Source: Halobacteriovorax sp. DA5
GTDB taxonomy: Bacteria; Bdellovibrionota; Bacteriovoracia; Bacteriovoracales; Bacteriovoracaceae
NCBI RefSeq assembly: GCF_002903145.1
Contig: NZ_PPDJ01000003.1
Location: 186,001-250,000, forward strand
Length of the DNA: 64,000 bases
Reading direction: 5' to 3'
The notes beneath the pieces are model-generated. The model worked only from the letters and a program-made list of their open reading frames with translations. It was not told the DNA's origin and made no database searches. Positions 42,381-51,360 of this stretch are shown in pieces; the stretch's first letter is position 1; every line of letters starts with the position of its first letter. The position numbers and the translations under genes were made by a program.

Positions 42381-43847
42381 ATGTACGTAAGAAAATTTGA
42401 AGCAGATTCTTTAGATGAGGCGTTAGCGAATATTAAGGCCGAACTGGGACCTGATGCAATTATTCTTAAAACGCAGACTAATAAAGGGATCAAAGGTGCT
42501 TTCAAAAAGAAAAAAATTGAAATAACTGCTGCGATCTCTGAAAAGAACTACACTAAGAAAGCTAAGGTTGATAACGTACTAACATCTGATCAAAAAAATT
42601 CTTTTTATAAAAACAACTCATCTTATATCGCAAATATGATTAATTCACATGACCAAAATACTAGTTCTCAAGCACAATCAAATTCAATCAATGGATATGG
42701 AAATTTAGGTCTTAACAGAAAGGTGAGTGCTGTTGAAGAGAACTCTTCACAATCAAATTCAGGTTTAGATGATTTCTTAAACTCAATTGATAGAGAAGAA
42801 GTAAAAAAAGCTGCCGCAAATACTGAATCTGAATATTTTAATGATTTCTTAAATGGAGATTTCTCTTTGGAAGAGGAAATTCAGGAAGAAGAAGTTATTG
42901 AAAGACCTCAAGTTCAAGCAAGGCCAATTCAGTCTCAACAACTACATGAGTCTCGTGTAAGTAATGATGAGGTTAGTGACTTAATTGAAAATCAAAGAAA
43001 TAAAATCGATGATCTAGAAAAGAAAATTTTCGAATTAACACAAAGTGTGCAGGGGATGACTAAGCCTCAAGCTCTTGGTGTAAAAGAGATGGTAACAATT
43101 TTTAGAAGTTTAGACATCGAAGAAAGATATATTCAAAAAGTTGTTCGTAAAGCAAACTTTGAATTATCAGATGAAGAGAAAGAAAATCCAGATACTGTTT
43201 TTGAATTTGCTCTTAAAGAAATGATGGGAGAAGTGAGAACTGCGCTACCTCTATTTTCTTCTGTTGATAATGAGCAGTCTAAAACGGTTACAGTACTTAT
43301 TTCAGATGCTTCTTGTGGGCAAAGCTCAATGTTAACAAAGCTTTCAGCTCTTAAGCAAGATTCGGTAATTATCAGAAATAAAGCAAATACAGGATTTAAA
43401 GATAATACTTCTTTTTCTGAAAAGTTCTTTAATGTTGAATCAAATATCTGTGAATCAATTTCTGAAATCGTTGCACAAACAAGAAAATCAATAGAAACAA
43501 AGAAAAATGTTTTTATCGACTACAAGGCGACAAATCAAGAAATCAATGAAATCAAGAAGTTCGTGGATGGTCTAAGACGCTCATTTGAAAATGTGGAAGT
43601 TTTAATCTGTCTATCGGGAATCAATACAGAGTTGTATAATAGAAAAGTGCTAAATCGTTATGCAAATATTGCAAATGGTTTAGTGGTAACACACTTAGAT
43701 CAGTGCTTAAATTATGGATCACTCTTTAATCTGGCCATTGACTTCAGTTCGTTACCTTACAAGTTTTTTGGAACGGGTGAGATTGTTCCTGATGACCTAG
43801 AAGCTGCTACTGCCGAAAGGATTTTGGCCGGTATTTTTAAACTGTAG
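42381..43847 (+). CDS. flhF: FlhF-like protein with degenerate GTPase motifs
   Basis: The 488-residue protein starts MYVRKFEADSLDEALANIKAELGPDAIILKTQTNKG, the characteristic FlhF N-terminus, and ends with LPYKFFGTGEIVPDDLEAATAERILAGIFKL, the family C-terminus. The NG domain is altered. The P-loop expected as GPTGVGKTT reads SDASCGQSS (Lys to Gln314), DTAGR reads DYKATN (D380), and the TKLD motif reads THLD (437-440). So it likely cannot bind or hydrolyse GTP normally. FlhF places and starts the polar flagellum. A long acidic, Ser/Asn/Gln-rich linker (about 90-195) is unlike most. One base after flhA, followed by flhG. Confidence 0.85.
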   Translation: MYVRKFEADSLDEALANIKAELGPDAIILKTQTNKGIKGAFKKKKIEITAAISEKNYTKKAKVDNVLTSDQKNSFYKNNSSYIANMINSHDQNTSSQAQSNSINGYGNLGLNRKVSAVEENSSQSNSGLDDFLNSIDREEVKKAAANTESEYFNDFLNGDFSLEEEIQEEEVIERPQVQARPIQSQQLHESRVSNDEVSDLIENQRNKIDDLEKKIFELTQSVQGMTKPQALGVKEMVTIFRSLDIEERYIQKVVRKANFELSDEEKENPDTVFEFALKEMMGEVRTALPLFSSVDNEQSKTVTVLISDASCGQSSMLTKLSALKQDSVIIRNKANTGFKDNTSFSEKFFNVESNICESISEIVAQTRKSIETKKNVFIDYKATNQEINEIKKFVDGLRRSFENVEVLICLSGINTELYNRKVLNRYANIANGLVVTHLDQCLNYGSLFNLAIDFSSLPYKFFGTGEIVPDDLEAATAERILAGIFKL

Positions 43848-43895
43848 CTTTTTTTGTTATTAGATTAAATTTTTAAGTTTTGTTTAGGAGACAGG

Positions 43896-44792
43896 ATGTC
43901 CAGAAACGATCTTTCAACATGGTTGTTGTCGCACCGTAGTGACGATAACTGCGAATTGAATGTTAAAAGCCCTCTTAATTACCTTAATGAAGAATGTGAA
44001 ATTATTGCAGTTGGTTCAGGTAAAGGCGGTGTAGGTAAGACTACAACTGCTTTAATGATCGCAAATGAATTAAGTGCAAAAGGAAAGAAAGTTCTTTTAA
44101 TCGATTGTGATTATAATCTTTCAAACACGGCCGTAAAATTAGGTCTTCCTTTGAACGATAACTTCTACTCACTTCTTTCTCTTGAAAAATCATTTGATGA
44201 GTGTCTATACAAACTTGGAAATATTCATCTACTAAGTGGTTGTAATGGAAACAGTGATCTGTTTGATACTAGTTTTGAGCACGATAAATTCATTATTGAT
44301 ATTATCGCTGCCCATAGAAGTGAATATGATCATGTAATCCTTGATTGCCCGGCTGGAGTGAACAAGGAGACGATCAATCTACAAGCTTATGCTGATTATC
44401 GTTTTATGGTTGTTAATCCTGACCGTTCATCTATCACTGATACTTATGCATTAATTAAAATCCTAAACCAAAAATACCAAATTAAAAATAATCACCTAAT
44501 TGTAAATAGAGTTGACTCAAATCAACAGTATAGAAAAGTAGTGAAGTCACTAGTGGATACTGTTGCAAGCTTTATGCAAGCAAACTTAAGAGTATTGGGT
44601 GGTGTAAAGAATTTAGAAATCCCATCTGACAAATTTGATCACGCTCTTTTGAAAACGGAAAAGAATTCCCTTTCGAAATATTACACTAACATCATTAATA
44701 AATTTACCGACGAGGACAGTACTAGTCGAGTCGCGCCTGTATTACTGAAGGGATTCAGTCATTCAGGTAGTAACCCACAGCAACTAGCTTAA
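43896..44792 (+). CDS. flhG: Flagellar number regulator FlhG (FleN/YlxH), MinD-like ATPase
   Basis: The 298-residue protein has the deviant Walker A motif GKGGVGKTTTALMIANEL at about residue 48, DCDYNLSNTAVKLGL (switch I region) and DCPAGVNKET (switch II/Walker B). FlhG limits flagellar number by acting on FlhF and on the early regulator or on FliM/N. The N-terminal 45 residues lack the usual DQAxxLR motif that triggers FlhF GTPase; the segment SRNDLSTWLLSHR is different. This fits the changed FlhF. GGAGACAGG precedes the ATG. Confidence 0.92.
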   Translation: MSRNDLSTWLLSHRSDDNCELNVKSPLNYLNEECEIIAVGSGKGGVGKTTTALMIANELSAKGKKVLLIDCDYNLSNTAVKLGLPLNDNFYSLLSLEKSFDECLYKLGNIHLLSGCNGNSDLFDTSFEHDKFIIDIIAAHRSEYDHVILDCPAGVNKETINLQAYADYRFMVVNPDRSSITDTYALIKILNQKYQIKNNHLIVNRVDSNQQYRKVVKSLVDTVASFMQANLRVLGGVKNLEIPSDKFDHALLKTEKNSLSKYYTNIINKFTDEDSTSRVAPVLLKGFSHSGSNPQQLA

Positions 44793-44808
44793 TCAAGGAG
44801 TGAGAGAG

Positions 44809-45594
44809 ATGTCATCGTTGGCCAGAAAATTAAAGAATTTAAAAGACTATAGATCAACTGTAGATCCAAAAGTAAAAGATGAAATCGTAGTGGAATACGC
44901 TCCACTTATTAAGTATATTGCACAAAAAATTGCCTCACGCCTACCATCAAATATTGAGCTAGATGATCTAATCTCATGTGGTGTTATTGGTCTTATGGAT
45001 GCGATCGAAAAATTTGATCCTTCACGTGATAATAAATTTAAAACTTATGCTGAATTTAGAATTAGAGGAGCTATCTTAGATGAGCTTCGTTCTCAAGACT
45101 GGGTACCACGTTCAGTAAGAGAAAAGGCTAAGCTAATTGACCGCGCATATTCTAAACTTGAATCAGAGCTTGGACGTCCAGCTACTGATGATGAAATGTG
45201 TAAAGAGCTTGAGTGTTCTAAAGAAGAATTTCACTCAATGCTTAATAAAGCAAAATCTGTTTCTATCCTAAATATTGATGACTCTGCTACGTTTAATCGT
45301 AATGATAAGCGTGCAATGGCAGGTCTTAATGAAGACAGTAAGGCAATGAATCCATTTACTGCTGTTTCAAATAAAAACTTCAGAGATAAAATTAAAGAGG
45401 GAATCGAGCAGCTTCCTGAAAAACAAAGACTTGTTCTTTCACTTTACTACTATGAAGATTTAAACCTTAAGGAAATTGGTCAGGTACTAGATGTTACTGA
45501 ATCACGTGTTTCTCAACTTCATACTCAAGCAGTAATGAAGCTTAAAGCTAAGCTACAAACGATGTTTGAAGGTTATGAAGAACTAGTAAGCTAA
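44809..45594 (+). CDS. fliA: Flagellar sigma factor FliA (sigma-28)
   Basis: The 261-residue protein has sigma region 2 (YAPLIKYIAQKIASRLPSNIELDDLISCGVIGLMDAIEKFDPSRDNKFKTYAEFRIRGAILDELRSQDWVPRSVREKA), region 3 and region 4 (LPEKQRLVLSLYYYEDLNLKEIGQVLDVTESRVSQLHTQAVMKLK), all diagnostic of FliA rather than SigF or RpoS. FliA transcribes late flagellar genes and is held by FlgM. The ATG 44809 has AAGGAG nine bases upstream; a GTG at 44800 would lie directly against that site. Last gene of the operon. Confidence 0.95.
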   Translation: MSSLARKLKNLKDYRSTVDPKVKDEIVVEYAPLIKYIAQKIASRLPSNIELDDLISCGVIGLMDAIEKFDPSRDNKFKTYAEFRIRGAILDELRSQDWVPRSVREKAKLIDRAYSKLESELGRPATDDEMCKELECSKEEFHSMLNKAKSVSILNIDDSATFNRNDKRAMAGLNEDSKAMNPFTAVSNKNFRDKIKEGIEQLPEKQRLVLSLYYYEDLNLKEIGQVLDVTESRVSQLHTQAVMKLKAKLQTMFEGYEELVS

Positions 45595-45631
45595 TCACAA
45601 TTTTATTCTAAAAAAACATACTTATTTACTC

Positions 45632-45660
45632 AGGCCCTTTTCATTAAAGGGCCTTTGTTT
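45632..45660 (+). terminator. Rho-independent terminator of the flagellar operon
   Basis: AGGCCCTTT-TCATT-AAAGGGCCT followed by TTGTTT, 37 bases past the fliA stop. Confidence 0.85.
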
Positions 45661-45734
45661 GCCTATAAAATAAATTAATTAACCCTTTAAAATTCACTCA
45701 AAAAATTGCATAATGGATGTAGAAATTTCTTACG

Positions 45735-45749
45735 TTCACAGGATGTGAA
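45735..45749 (+). promoter_or_regulatory. CsrA-site-like hairpin in the leader of the next gene
   Basis: TTCAC-AGGAT-GTGAA is a 5-bp stem presenting GGA in the loop. It closely resembles the consensus CsrA target (ACA-R-GGA-UGU), with one base fewer before GGA. It lies 55 bases upstream of the ATG at 45804. A second GGA lies just after the stem. No csrA gene is seen in this window. Confidence 0.4.
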
Positions 45750-45803
45750 GGACCGTTAACATATGGAAGTGATTTTCCCATTCCGACATTTAGGAGACCT
45801 ATA

Positions 45804-48104
45804 ATGAAGCTTCGTTTCAGTAAGCCGTTGTTTATCTATTTCTCTGTTTCTCTTGTTCTAACGACAGCTCTTGTTTCATTTGGAGTTTGGTCCTTTTGGA
45901 AGAATGGCCCGGCCAACTTTGACCGAATGACGATGGTATATGAATCGACATCTAAATTTGATGAAGTTAAAAATTCAAATACACTTCAAGATATAAAAGA
46001 ATTGGTAAGAGTTGATCGTTCAAAAGAGGCGACTTCAGAGTTTGATCAATTTGAAAATTCAATTAAAAGTTTAAATGAAATCGTAACTATTGCTGAATAT
46101 GAAACACTAAGTGGTAACTTAAGTGAACTAAGAAAGAAGCTTGATGATATTACGACTTCTGCAAATAAATCGACACTGATTAATGTTTTAAGAACAAAGA
46201 TGATTGGCTTCCAAAATTTTGTTGTACATAATCAGTGGAGAACACTAACAAGAGTTTCAAATAAAATTAAAACTAAAATTTCTGTAGGTACGACAAAAAG
46301 CTCCAACTTTTATAGTTATGGAAATTTAAAGCGTTTGCACGAATCAATCGTTGCAGATGTAGACTATATGGAAAAGGTTACAATGAAGTCTGTTCTTTCT
46401 GATGAAGATAAGAACTTAATTGTTGTTCGCCTTGGAACACTTAGAACTGAATTAAATCTATTAGAAAAATCATTAAATACACTACGTGACTTCGATAGCA
46501 TTTGGAAAACAACGAATGAAAGTTATCTTGCATGGAGTGAGAAGTTTGGGCCAAAGCTTACATATCAAAAAATTGAACTTAACCAAACTTCTAAAACAAC
46601 TCTTTATGGATTAATTGCTATTGTTGGGATTCTTATTGCAATGTTTGCTGGTGGAATCTTTATGTACTTTTATTCTGAAAAAAGAGCGAAGAAATTATTA
46701 GAAATTACTTCTCTTGATTTAATTAAAGATGGTGTTATCCCAGTTAAAGCAAGTCTGAAAGGTGATTGGACTCATCCATTTAAAGAAGAAATTGAAAAAT
46801 ATCGCGGTTATATTCACAAGAGAATGAGTTTTGGATCGATCTTTCAAGATGCTATGCCATTTTCATCTCTACTTCTGGATTCAAATCTAAATGCTGTTTG
46901 GGCAAACTCGCTATTCTATGAGCACTGGAGTATCGATAGCGCTAAAAAAGATATGAGTATCACATGGGATTATCTAAGTACTTTTACAAATCTTGGTGAG
47001 AATGATCCTGTTATTAGTGCAGTAAGAGATGGTATTGCTGGAATTTATCAAATTCAGGTAAAAACAGAAAACTCTAGCGAAGCTGCACCTTTTGAAATGT
47101 ACGTTTCACCTGTTGAATATGCTGATCAAAAAAGAATTATGGTTATCTTCTATCCATTGAGAAGTTTAGAGGAAACTCTATCAAATCAAATGAAGTCGGT
47201 AGTGTCTCCTGTTTGGAAGTCTCTAGATGCTCTAGTTGAAGATAAGTTTAATGGAGAACTAAGAGAAAAATTACAGCAAGACTTCTCTGCTGCTGGAATT
47301 GATAACGTTTATGAGAAATTCACAAAAGTTAACGATCACTTCTTAATGCAGAAAGCTTCATTCTTAAAAGAGATTGAACTTTTAGAAAATAATCTTTTTG
47401 AACAATATAAAATTATTGATGATGTAAGAATTATTTTTGAAGGTCAAAAAGATCTTCAAAAAGATGCGATCAATAAGTTCAAAATTGCTAAAGACAAAAT
47501 CGTCTCTGTAGTTGAGATGAGAGCAAAGTTTGAGGAAATGAATCGTTATATGATTGAGATGACGAATCGTTTATTTGATGAGGAAATAGAATTAGCAACT
47601 CGCTCAAGTGAGATTGTAGAAATTATTAATGAGAATAAAGCAGCTTATGCAGGACTTGTGAGATCTCGTGATCAATTTAAATCTCTTAAGTCACAAGTTG
47701 AATTATTTAGAGCAAGAAGTTCTCAAATTATCGATCAAATTCAACGTGGGGTTGCAAGTGAAACAACTGTTGGAAAGTTTGCAGGAGAACTAAGAGAGTT
47801 CAATTCAACTCTTGGAAGTTTCTCTAAAGTATCGACTCAGCTTGATGTTGGTCTTTCTAAAGTACAAATCATTATGGACAGTAAAGAAGTTCCAGATGTT
47901 GGAGTTATAAAAGATACGTTTAAGGCAATCAGAAATGAGATTAATGAAGTTGCAACTCAAACGCAGCACCTTTCACGTTTTGCTCAAGAAGAAGATGAGC
48001 AATTAATTTCTTCACTTCGTGGGCTTTATGGAAGTTTTCAGAATCTTCGCACTCAAAACGGCGAGATTGAACACACTGTCGCTGACAATAATCCAATTAT
48101 TTAG
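45804..48104 (+). CDS. Membrane PAS/coiled-coil protein next to the flagellar operon
   Basis: The 766-residue protein has TM helix 1 at about residues 8-30, a helical periplasmic region to about 260, and TM helix 2 at 264-292 (LYGLIAIVGILIAMFAGGIFMYFYS). A PAS-like domain occupies about 348-455 (FQDAMPFSSLLLDSNLNAVWANSLFYEHW, the N-terminal PAS strand pattern). A long coiled coil runs from about 460 to 766. It has the outline of a chemoreceptor but lacks the conserved CheA/CheW-binding hairpin tip (no EIxxI.. tip motif) and lacks a kinase domain. TTTAGGAGAC precedes the ATG. Transcribed alone, ending at a strong terminator. Function unknown. Confidence 0.7.
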   Translation: MKLRFSKPLFIYFSVSLVLTTALVSFGVWSFWKNGPANFDRMTMVYESTSKFDEVKNSNTLQDIKELVRVDRSKEATSEFDQFENSIKSLNEIVTIAEYETLSGNLSELRKKLDDITTSANKSTLINVLRTKMIGFQNFVVHNQWRTLTRVSNKIKTKISVGTTKSSNFYSYGNLKRLHESIVADVDYMEKVTMKSVLSDEDKNLIVVRLGTLRTELNLLEKSLNTLRDFDSIWKTTNESYLAWSEKFGPKLTYQKIELNQTSKTTLYGLIAIVGILIAMFAGGIFMYFYSEKRAKKLLEITSLDLIKDGVIPVKASLKGDWTHPFKEEIEKYRGYIHKRMSFGSIFQDAMPFSSLLLDSNLNAVWANSLFYEHWSIDSAKKDMSITWDYLSTFTNLGENDPVISAVRDGIAGIYQIQVKTENSSEAAPFEMYVSPVEYADQKRIMVIFYPLRSLEETLSNQMKSVVSPVWKSLDALVEDKFNGELREKLQQDFSAAGIDNVYEKFTKVNDHFLMQKASFLKEIELLENNLFEQYKIIDDVRIIFEGQKDLQKDAINKFKIAKDKIVSVVEMRAKFEEMNRYMIEMTNRLFDEEIELATRSSEIVEIINENKAAYAGLVRSRDQFKSLKSQVELFRARSSQIIDQIQRGVASETTVGKFAGELREFNSTLGSFSKVSTQLDVGLSKVQIIMDSKEVPDVGVIKDTFKAIRNEINEVATQTQHLSRFAQEEDEQLISSLRGLYGSFQNLRTQNGEIEHTVADNNPII

Positions 48105-48107
48105 AAA

Positions 48108-48136
48108 TAAAAAAGGCTCCGTAGGGAGCCTTTTTT
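48108..48136. terminator. Bidirectional rho-independent terminator
   Basis: AAAAGGCTCC / GGGAGCCTTTTTT, separating the PAS/coil gene from coaE. Confidence 0.9.
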
Positions 48137-48788
48137 AATGCATATCAAAGTGATCAAGAAACATATTTAAATTCAAATCTTCAGGTTTTCCTGAGTTATC
48201 GATGACTGTGTCAGCAAGTTTTGCTTTTTCTTCAATATCGATTTGTTTTGCTAGAATTTTACAGGCCAAATCTTTTTCAATTCCGTCACGGGCCATAAGG
48301 CGCTCTACCTGCTTTGCTCTTGGGCAATAAACAACGGCCTTATGATCAATAAAAGAATCAAGATTCTTCTCATATAGGAGAGGCACGTCGTAAATGACAA
48401 CTTTTGGTGAACCAAGATCTTTGAACGCTTTTAAGAAAGCTTCTGGAAGTTGGCGATAGATTAAACTTTCAATATCATTTTGAATTTGAATATCTTGAAA
48501 AAAGTACTCACGAAGAAGTTTGAAATTGATTGAATTGTCTTCTTCTACAACACGTGAATAGTACTTCTTCAAATGATCGATTGATTCTTTTGTTTTATAA
48601 ACTTCTTTTACAAGAGCATCTGCATCGATAATAGGGAATCCTTTATCACGTAGTATTTTTGACACCGTCGATTTTCCGGTCGAAATACCTCCTGTTAGTC
48701 CAACAACTGGACAAGGCATTTGGTATAGACGTTTATCTTTCTTCAAAGTGATAAATTCTTTTTTAAGTTTAATTGGTGATGCTTTCAT
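48135..48788 (-). CDS. coaE: Dephospho-CoA kinase
   Basis: The 217-residue protein completes coenzyme A synthesis by phosphorylating the ribose 3'-OH. P-loop GLTGGISTGKSTVSKIL is near residue 29, then DADALVKEVY and YDVPLLYEKNLD (the DxPLL(F/Y) motif). The N-terminal 23 residues before the conserved MPCPVVGLTGG are an extension; a start at ATG 48719 would give a standard 194-residue enzyme but has no better ribosome binding site, so the first ATG, 2 bases after the mazG stop, is kept. It follows mazG in an operon. Confidence 0.9.
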   Translation of the reverse strand: MKASPIKLKKEFITLKKDKRLYQMPCPVVGLTGGISTGKSTVSKILRDKGFPIIDADALVKEVYKTKESIDHLKKYYSRVVEEDNSINFKLLREYFFQDIQIQNDIESLIYRQLPEAFLKAFKDLGSPKVVIYDVPLLYEKNLDSFIDHKAVVYCPRAKQVERLMARDGIEKDLACKILAKQIDIEEKAKLADTVIDNSGKPEDLNLNMFLDHFDMH

Positions 48789-48790
48789 AA

Positions 48791-49597
48791 TTAGTTACTT
48801 TTTTCTTTTTCTTTTACGCGAGACCAAAGGGTTTCAAGTTCGTCCTGAGAGCTTTCACGAATAACAATGCCTTCTTCTTTAGCAATGTCTTCAAGTTGAT
48901 TGAATCTTCTTTTAAATTTTAAGTTTGCTTCTCGCAGTGTGATCTCTGGATCAAGATCGAGATGTCTTGCAAGCTGTGCAACTGAAAATAAAAGATCTCC
49001 CATTTCTTCTTGAACTCTTTCTTTATTAAGCTCACGTCCTGGAGTGATTTCTTCTTTTAGCTCCTGCCACTCCTCTTCGACTTTATACATTACTTGTGTG
49101 TAATCTTCCCAGTCAAAGTTTATTTTATTTGTTTTCTTTCCAATTTTTGCAGCACTTGTAAGGGCCGGAAAAGAGAGAAGTTCATTACAAATTTCATATT
49201 TTTTAAGGCTTTCTTCGTTTGCTTTTTCAGCTTTCTTTATTTCTTCCCAGCGTTGTTTAATTTCGGCAACGTCTTTTGCCTTATTATCTGTAAAAACATG
49301 AGGGTGTCGTCTTACCATTTTATCTGCGATTGTTTTGGCCACAGAGTTGAGATCAAATTTTGATTTCTCACTTGCTAATTGAGAGTGAAGGACTACTTGT
49401 AAAAGAACATCACCTAATTCATCTTCCATCTTACGATAGTCACCGTCTTCCACTGCATGCATGAACTCATAAGATTCTTCCATCAAATATTTTAGAAGTG
49501 ACTTGTGAGTCTGCTCTAGATCCCATGGACAACCGTCTTTAGGATCTCTTAACTTTGCAACAACTTCTCTTAATCTTTCCATTTCGCTTAGTGACAT
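48791..49597 (-). CDS. mazG: Nucleoside triphosphate pyrophosphohydrolase
   Basis: The 268-residue protein starts MSLSEMERLREVVAKLRDPKDGCPWDLEQTHKSL, the MazG opening. It has two MazG repeats: LMEESYEFMHAVEDGDYRKMEDELGDVLLQVVLHS (EExxE...ExxD metal motif) and the second KVEEEWQELKEEI...EEMGDLLFSVAQLARHL. It hydrolyses (d)NTPs, including abnormal ones, to NMP and PPi, and can lower ppGpp-related signalling in E. coli. I start at ATG 49597 with AGGCGAAG upstream; the frame extends to 49693 but this part overlaps the divergent ybeY gene. Confidence 0.92.
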   Translation of the reverse strand: MSLSEMERLREVVAKLRDPKDGCPWDLEQTHKSLLKYLMEESYEFMHAVEDGDYRKMEDELGDVLLQVVLHSQLASEKSKFDLNSVAKTIADKMVRRHPHVFTDNKAKDVAEIKQRWEEIKKAEKANEESLKKYEICNELLSFPALTSAAKIGKKTNKINFDWEDYTQVMYKVEEEWQELKEEITPGRELNKERVQEEMGDLLFSVAQLARHLDLDPEITLREANLKFKRRFNQLEDIAKEEGIVIRESSQDELETLWSRVKEKEKSN

Positions 49598-49669
49598 AAC
49601 TTCGCCTTGGTAATATAATCTATGTAACCTAAGACAGAATAATACACCCTTAAAAAGAGATTGGAAATA

Positions 49670-50218
49670 ATGGCCCATAGCGCAACTATTCAAGTAAACA
49701 AATCAAGACTTATTGTTAACTTAGCTGACAATTCTAGAGCTGATTGGGGACTTAAGGCCTGCGAAAATATGTTAAAGGATTCGCTTATTGTCTTAAGTAA
49801 TTTCCTTTATTCAAAGAACACTTGTTTAGACAAGAAAGTTCACGAGGAGATTGAAGTTGATCTTCACTTTTGTGGCGACTCTCGTATGAAACAGATCAAT
49901 CGCGAACATCGCGGTAAAGATAAAACAACAGATGTTCTTTCGTTTCCAATGTATGAAAGTCTTCGTCCAGACAGTACGGATTTCGTTCTTCCTGGCCCAG
50001 TAATGCTTGGAGATATCATTATTAGTCGAAATGTTGCCGCAAAACAGGCTCGCGATTTTGATATCGAGTTAGAGCAAGAAGTTATTCACTTATTTTGTCA
50101 CGGACTTCTTCATTTGTTAGGATATGACCATGAAATCTCACAAGAGGAAGAAGAAATTATGGAAGCTCTTGAAAAAGAGATTCTAATGAAAATTAAAAAA
50201 TCTAGGCAAAAAAAATAG
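49670..50218 (+). CDS. ybeY: Endoribonuclease YbeY
   Basis: The 182-residue protein has the zinc motif HGLLHLLGYDH (HxxxHxxxxxH) near residue 144, and DLHFCGDSRMKQINREHRGKDKTTDVLSFPM, the YbeY signature (LN..yRgkd.pTDVLSFp). YbeY matures 16S rRNA 3' ends and supports ribosome quality control. ATG 49670 follows GATTGGAAATA; a TTG at 49661 could add three residues. It shares its upstream region with the divergent mazG and is followed by prfB after 9 bases. Confidence 0.92.
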   Translation: MAHSATIQVNKSRLIVNLADNSRADWGLKACENMLKDSLIVLSNFLYSKNTCLDKKVHEEIEVDLHFCGDSRMKQINREHRGKDKTTDVLSFPMYESLRPDSTDFVLPGPVMLGDIIISRNVAAKQARDFDIELEQEVIHLFCHGLLHLLGYDHEISQEEEEIMEALEKEILMKIKKSRQKK

Positions 50219-50227
50219 GAATTAAAA

Positions 50228-51359
50228 ATGGAAGAAAGTATTCGCATTGCCCTTGGTGAAAAAAAATCACTAATGGTAAGTTATGATGAGAAGCTTGCAA
50301 GTCTAAGGAGGTCACTTTGATGTTGACCAAAAGTCAGCACGCATAGGTGAAATTCAAGATATGGAGGCCATGCCTGGCTTCTGGGACGACAATCAAAATG
50401 CTGCCAAAGTACAAAAGGAAAAAAACCTTTTAGAAGATGTCGTTAATACTTATACAAAATTAAAAGATCTATATGATGAATTTGAAATTTTAAATGAATA
50501 CGCTACTGAAGGTGATGAAGAATCTGCTACAGCAGCGATTGAGATTTCAGATGAATTCGTCGAAGCTTTCAATAAAGCGGAATTAAAAGTTCTACTTTCT
50601 GATGATGCTGACCCAAATAATGCGATTGTTAGTATAAATGCTGGTGCCGGTGGTACCGAATCTTGCGATTGGGCAAGTATGCTATTTAGAATGGTAAAGA
50701 GATGGGCCGAACATAAAAAGTTTAAGGTTCAACTTCTTGATGTTCAAGATGGTGATAGTGCAGGGATCAAATCAGCAACGATGTTAATTGAAGGCAATTA
50801 CGCTTACGGAAATCTTAAATCTGAAACAGGCGTGCATCGTCTTGTGCGTATTTCACCATTTGATTCAGCTAATCGTAGACATACTTCTTTTGCTTCAATT
50901 TTTGTTTCACCAGAAGTCGATGACGATATTGAAATTGAAGTTTTAGATAAAGATATTCGCATTGATGTTTATCGCTCTGGTGGTGCTGGTGGACAGTCAG
51001 TAAATACAACTGATTCGGCCGTTAGAATTACGCACTTTCCAACTGGTCTTGTTGTAACTTGTCAAAATGAAAGGTCACAGCTGCAAAATAAAATTCAGGC
51101 CATGAAAGTTCTTAAGTCTCGTTTATATGAGTTAGAGCTAGAAAAGCAAAGAGCAGCGGCCGCTGAAGAAGAAGCTAATAAGAAAGAGATTGGATGGGGG
51201 GCACAGATTCGCTCTTACGTTCTACATCCTTATAAAATGGTTAAAGATCACAGAACTAACTATGAATCATCACAAGCTGAAAAAGTTTTAGATGGTGATA
51301 TCGATGGTTTTATGGATGCATATTTAAGATGGTCAGTTGATGGGATGAAGGAAGAGTAA
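50228..51359 (+). CDS. prfB: Peptide chain release factor 2, with programmed +1 frameshift
   Basis: The first 30 codons run from ATG 50228 to an in-frame TGA at 50318-50320. A +1 shift at CTT-T (skipping T50318) continues in the frame that ends at 51359, giving about 376 residues, normal for RF2. The shift site reads AGGAGG-TCA-CTT-TGA, with a Shine-Dalgarno-like sequence 3 bases before the CTT slip codon, as in E. coli prfB. The domain set is complete: the SPF anticodon-like motif (RISPFDS) and the GGQ motif (SGGAGGQSVNTTDSAV). RF2 ends translation at UGA and UAA and controls its own amount through this shift. Without the shift only a 30-residue peptide is made. Confidence 0.95.
50306..50321 (+). 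promoter_or_regulatory. prfB recoding site
   Basis: Internal AGGAGG, TCA spacer, CTT slip codon, then the TGA stop; the ribosome slips +1 when RF2 is scarce. Confidence 0.93.
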
Positions 51360-51360
51360 T

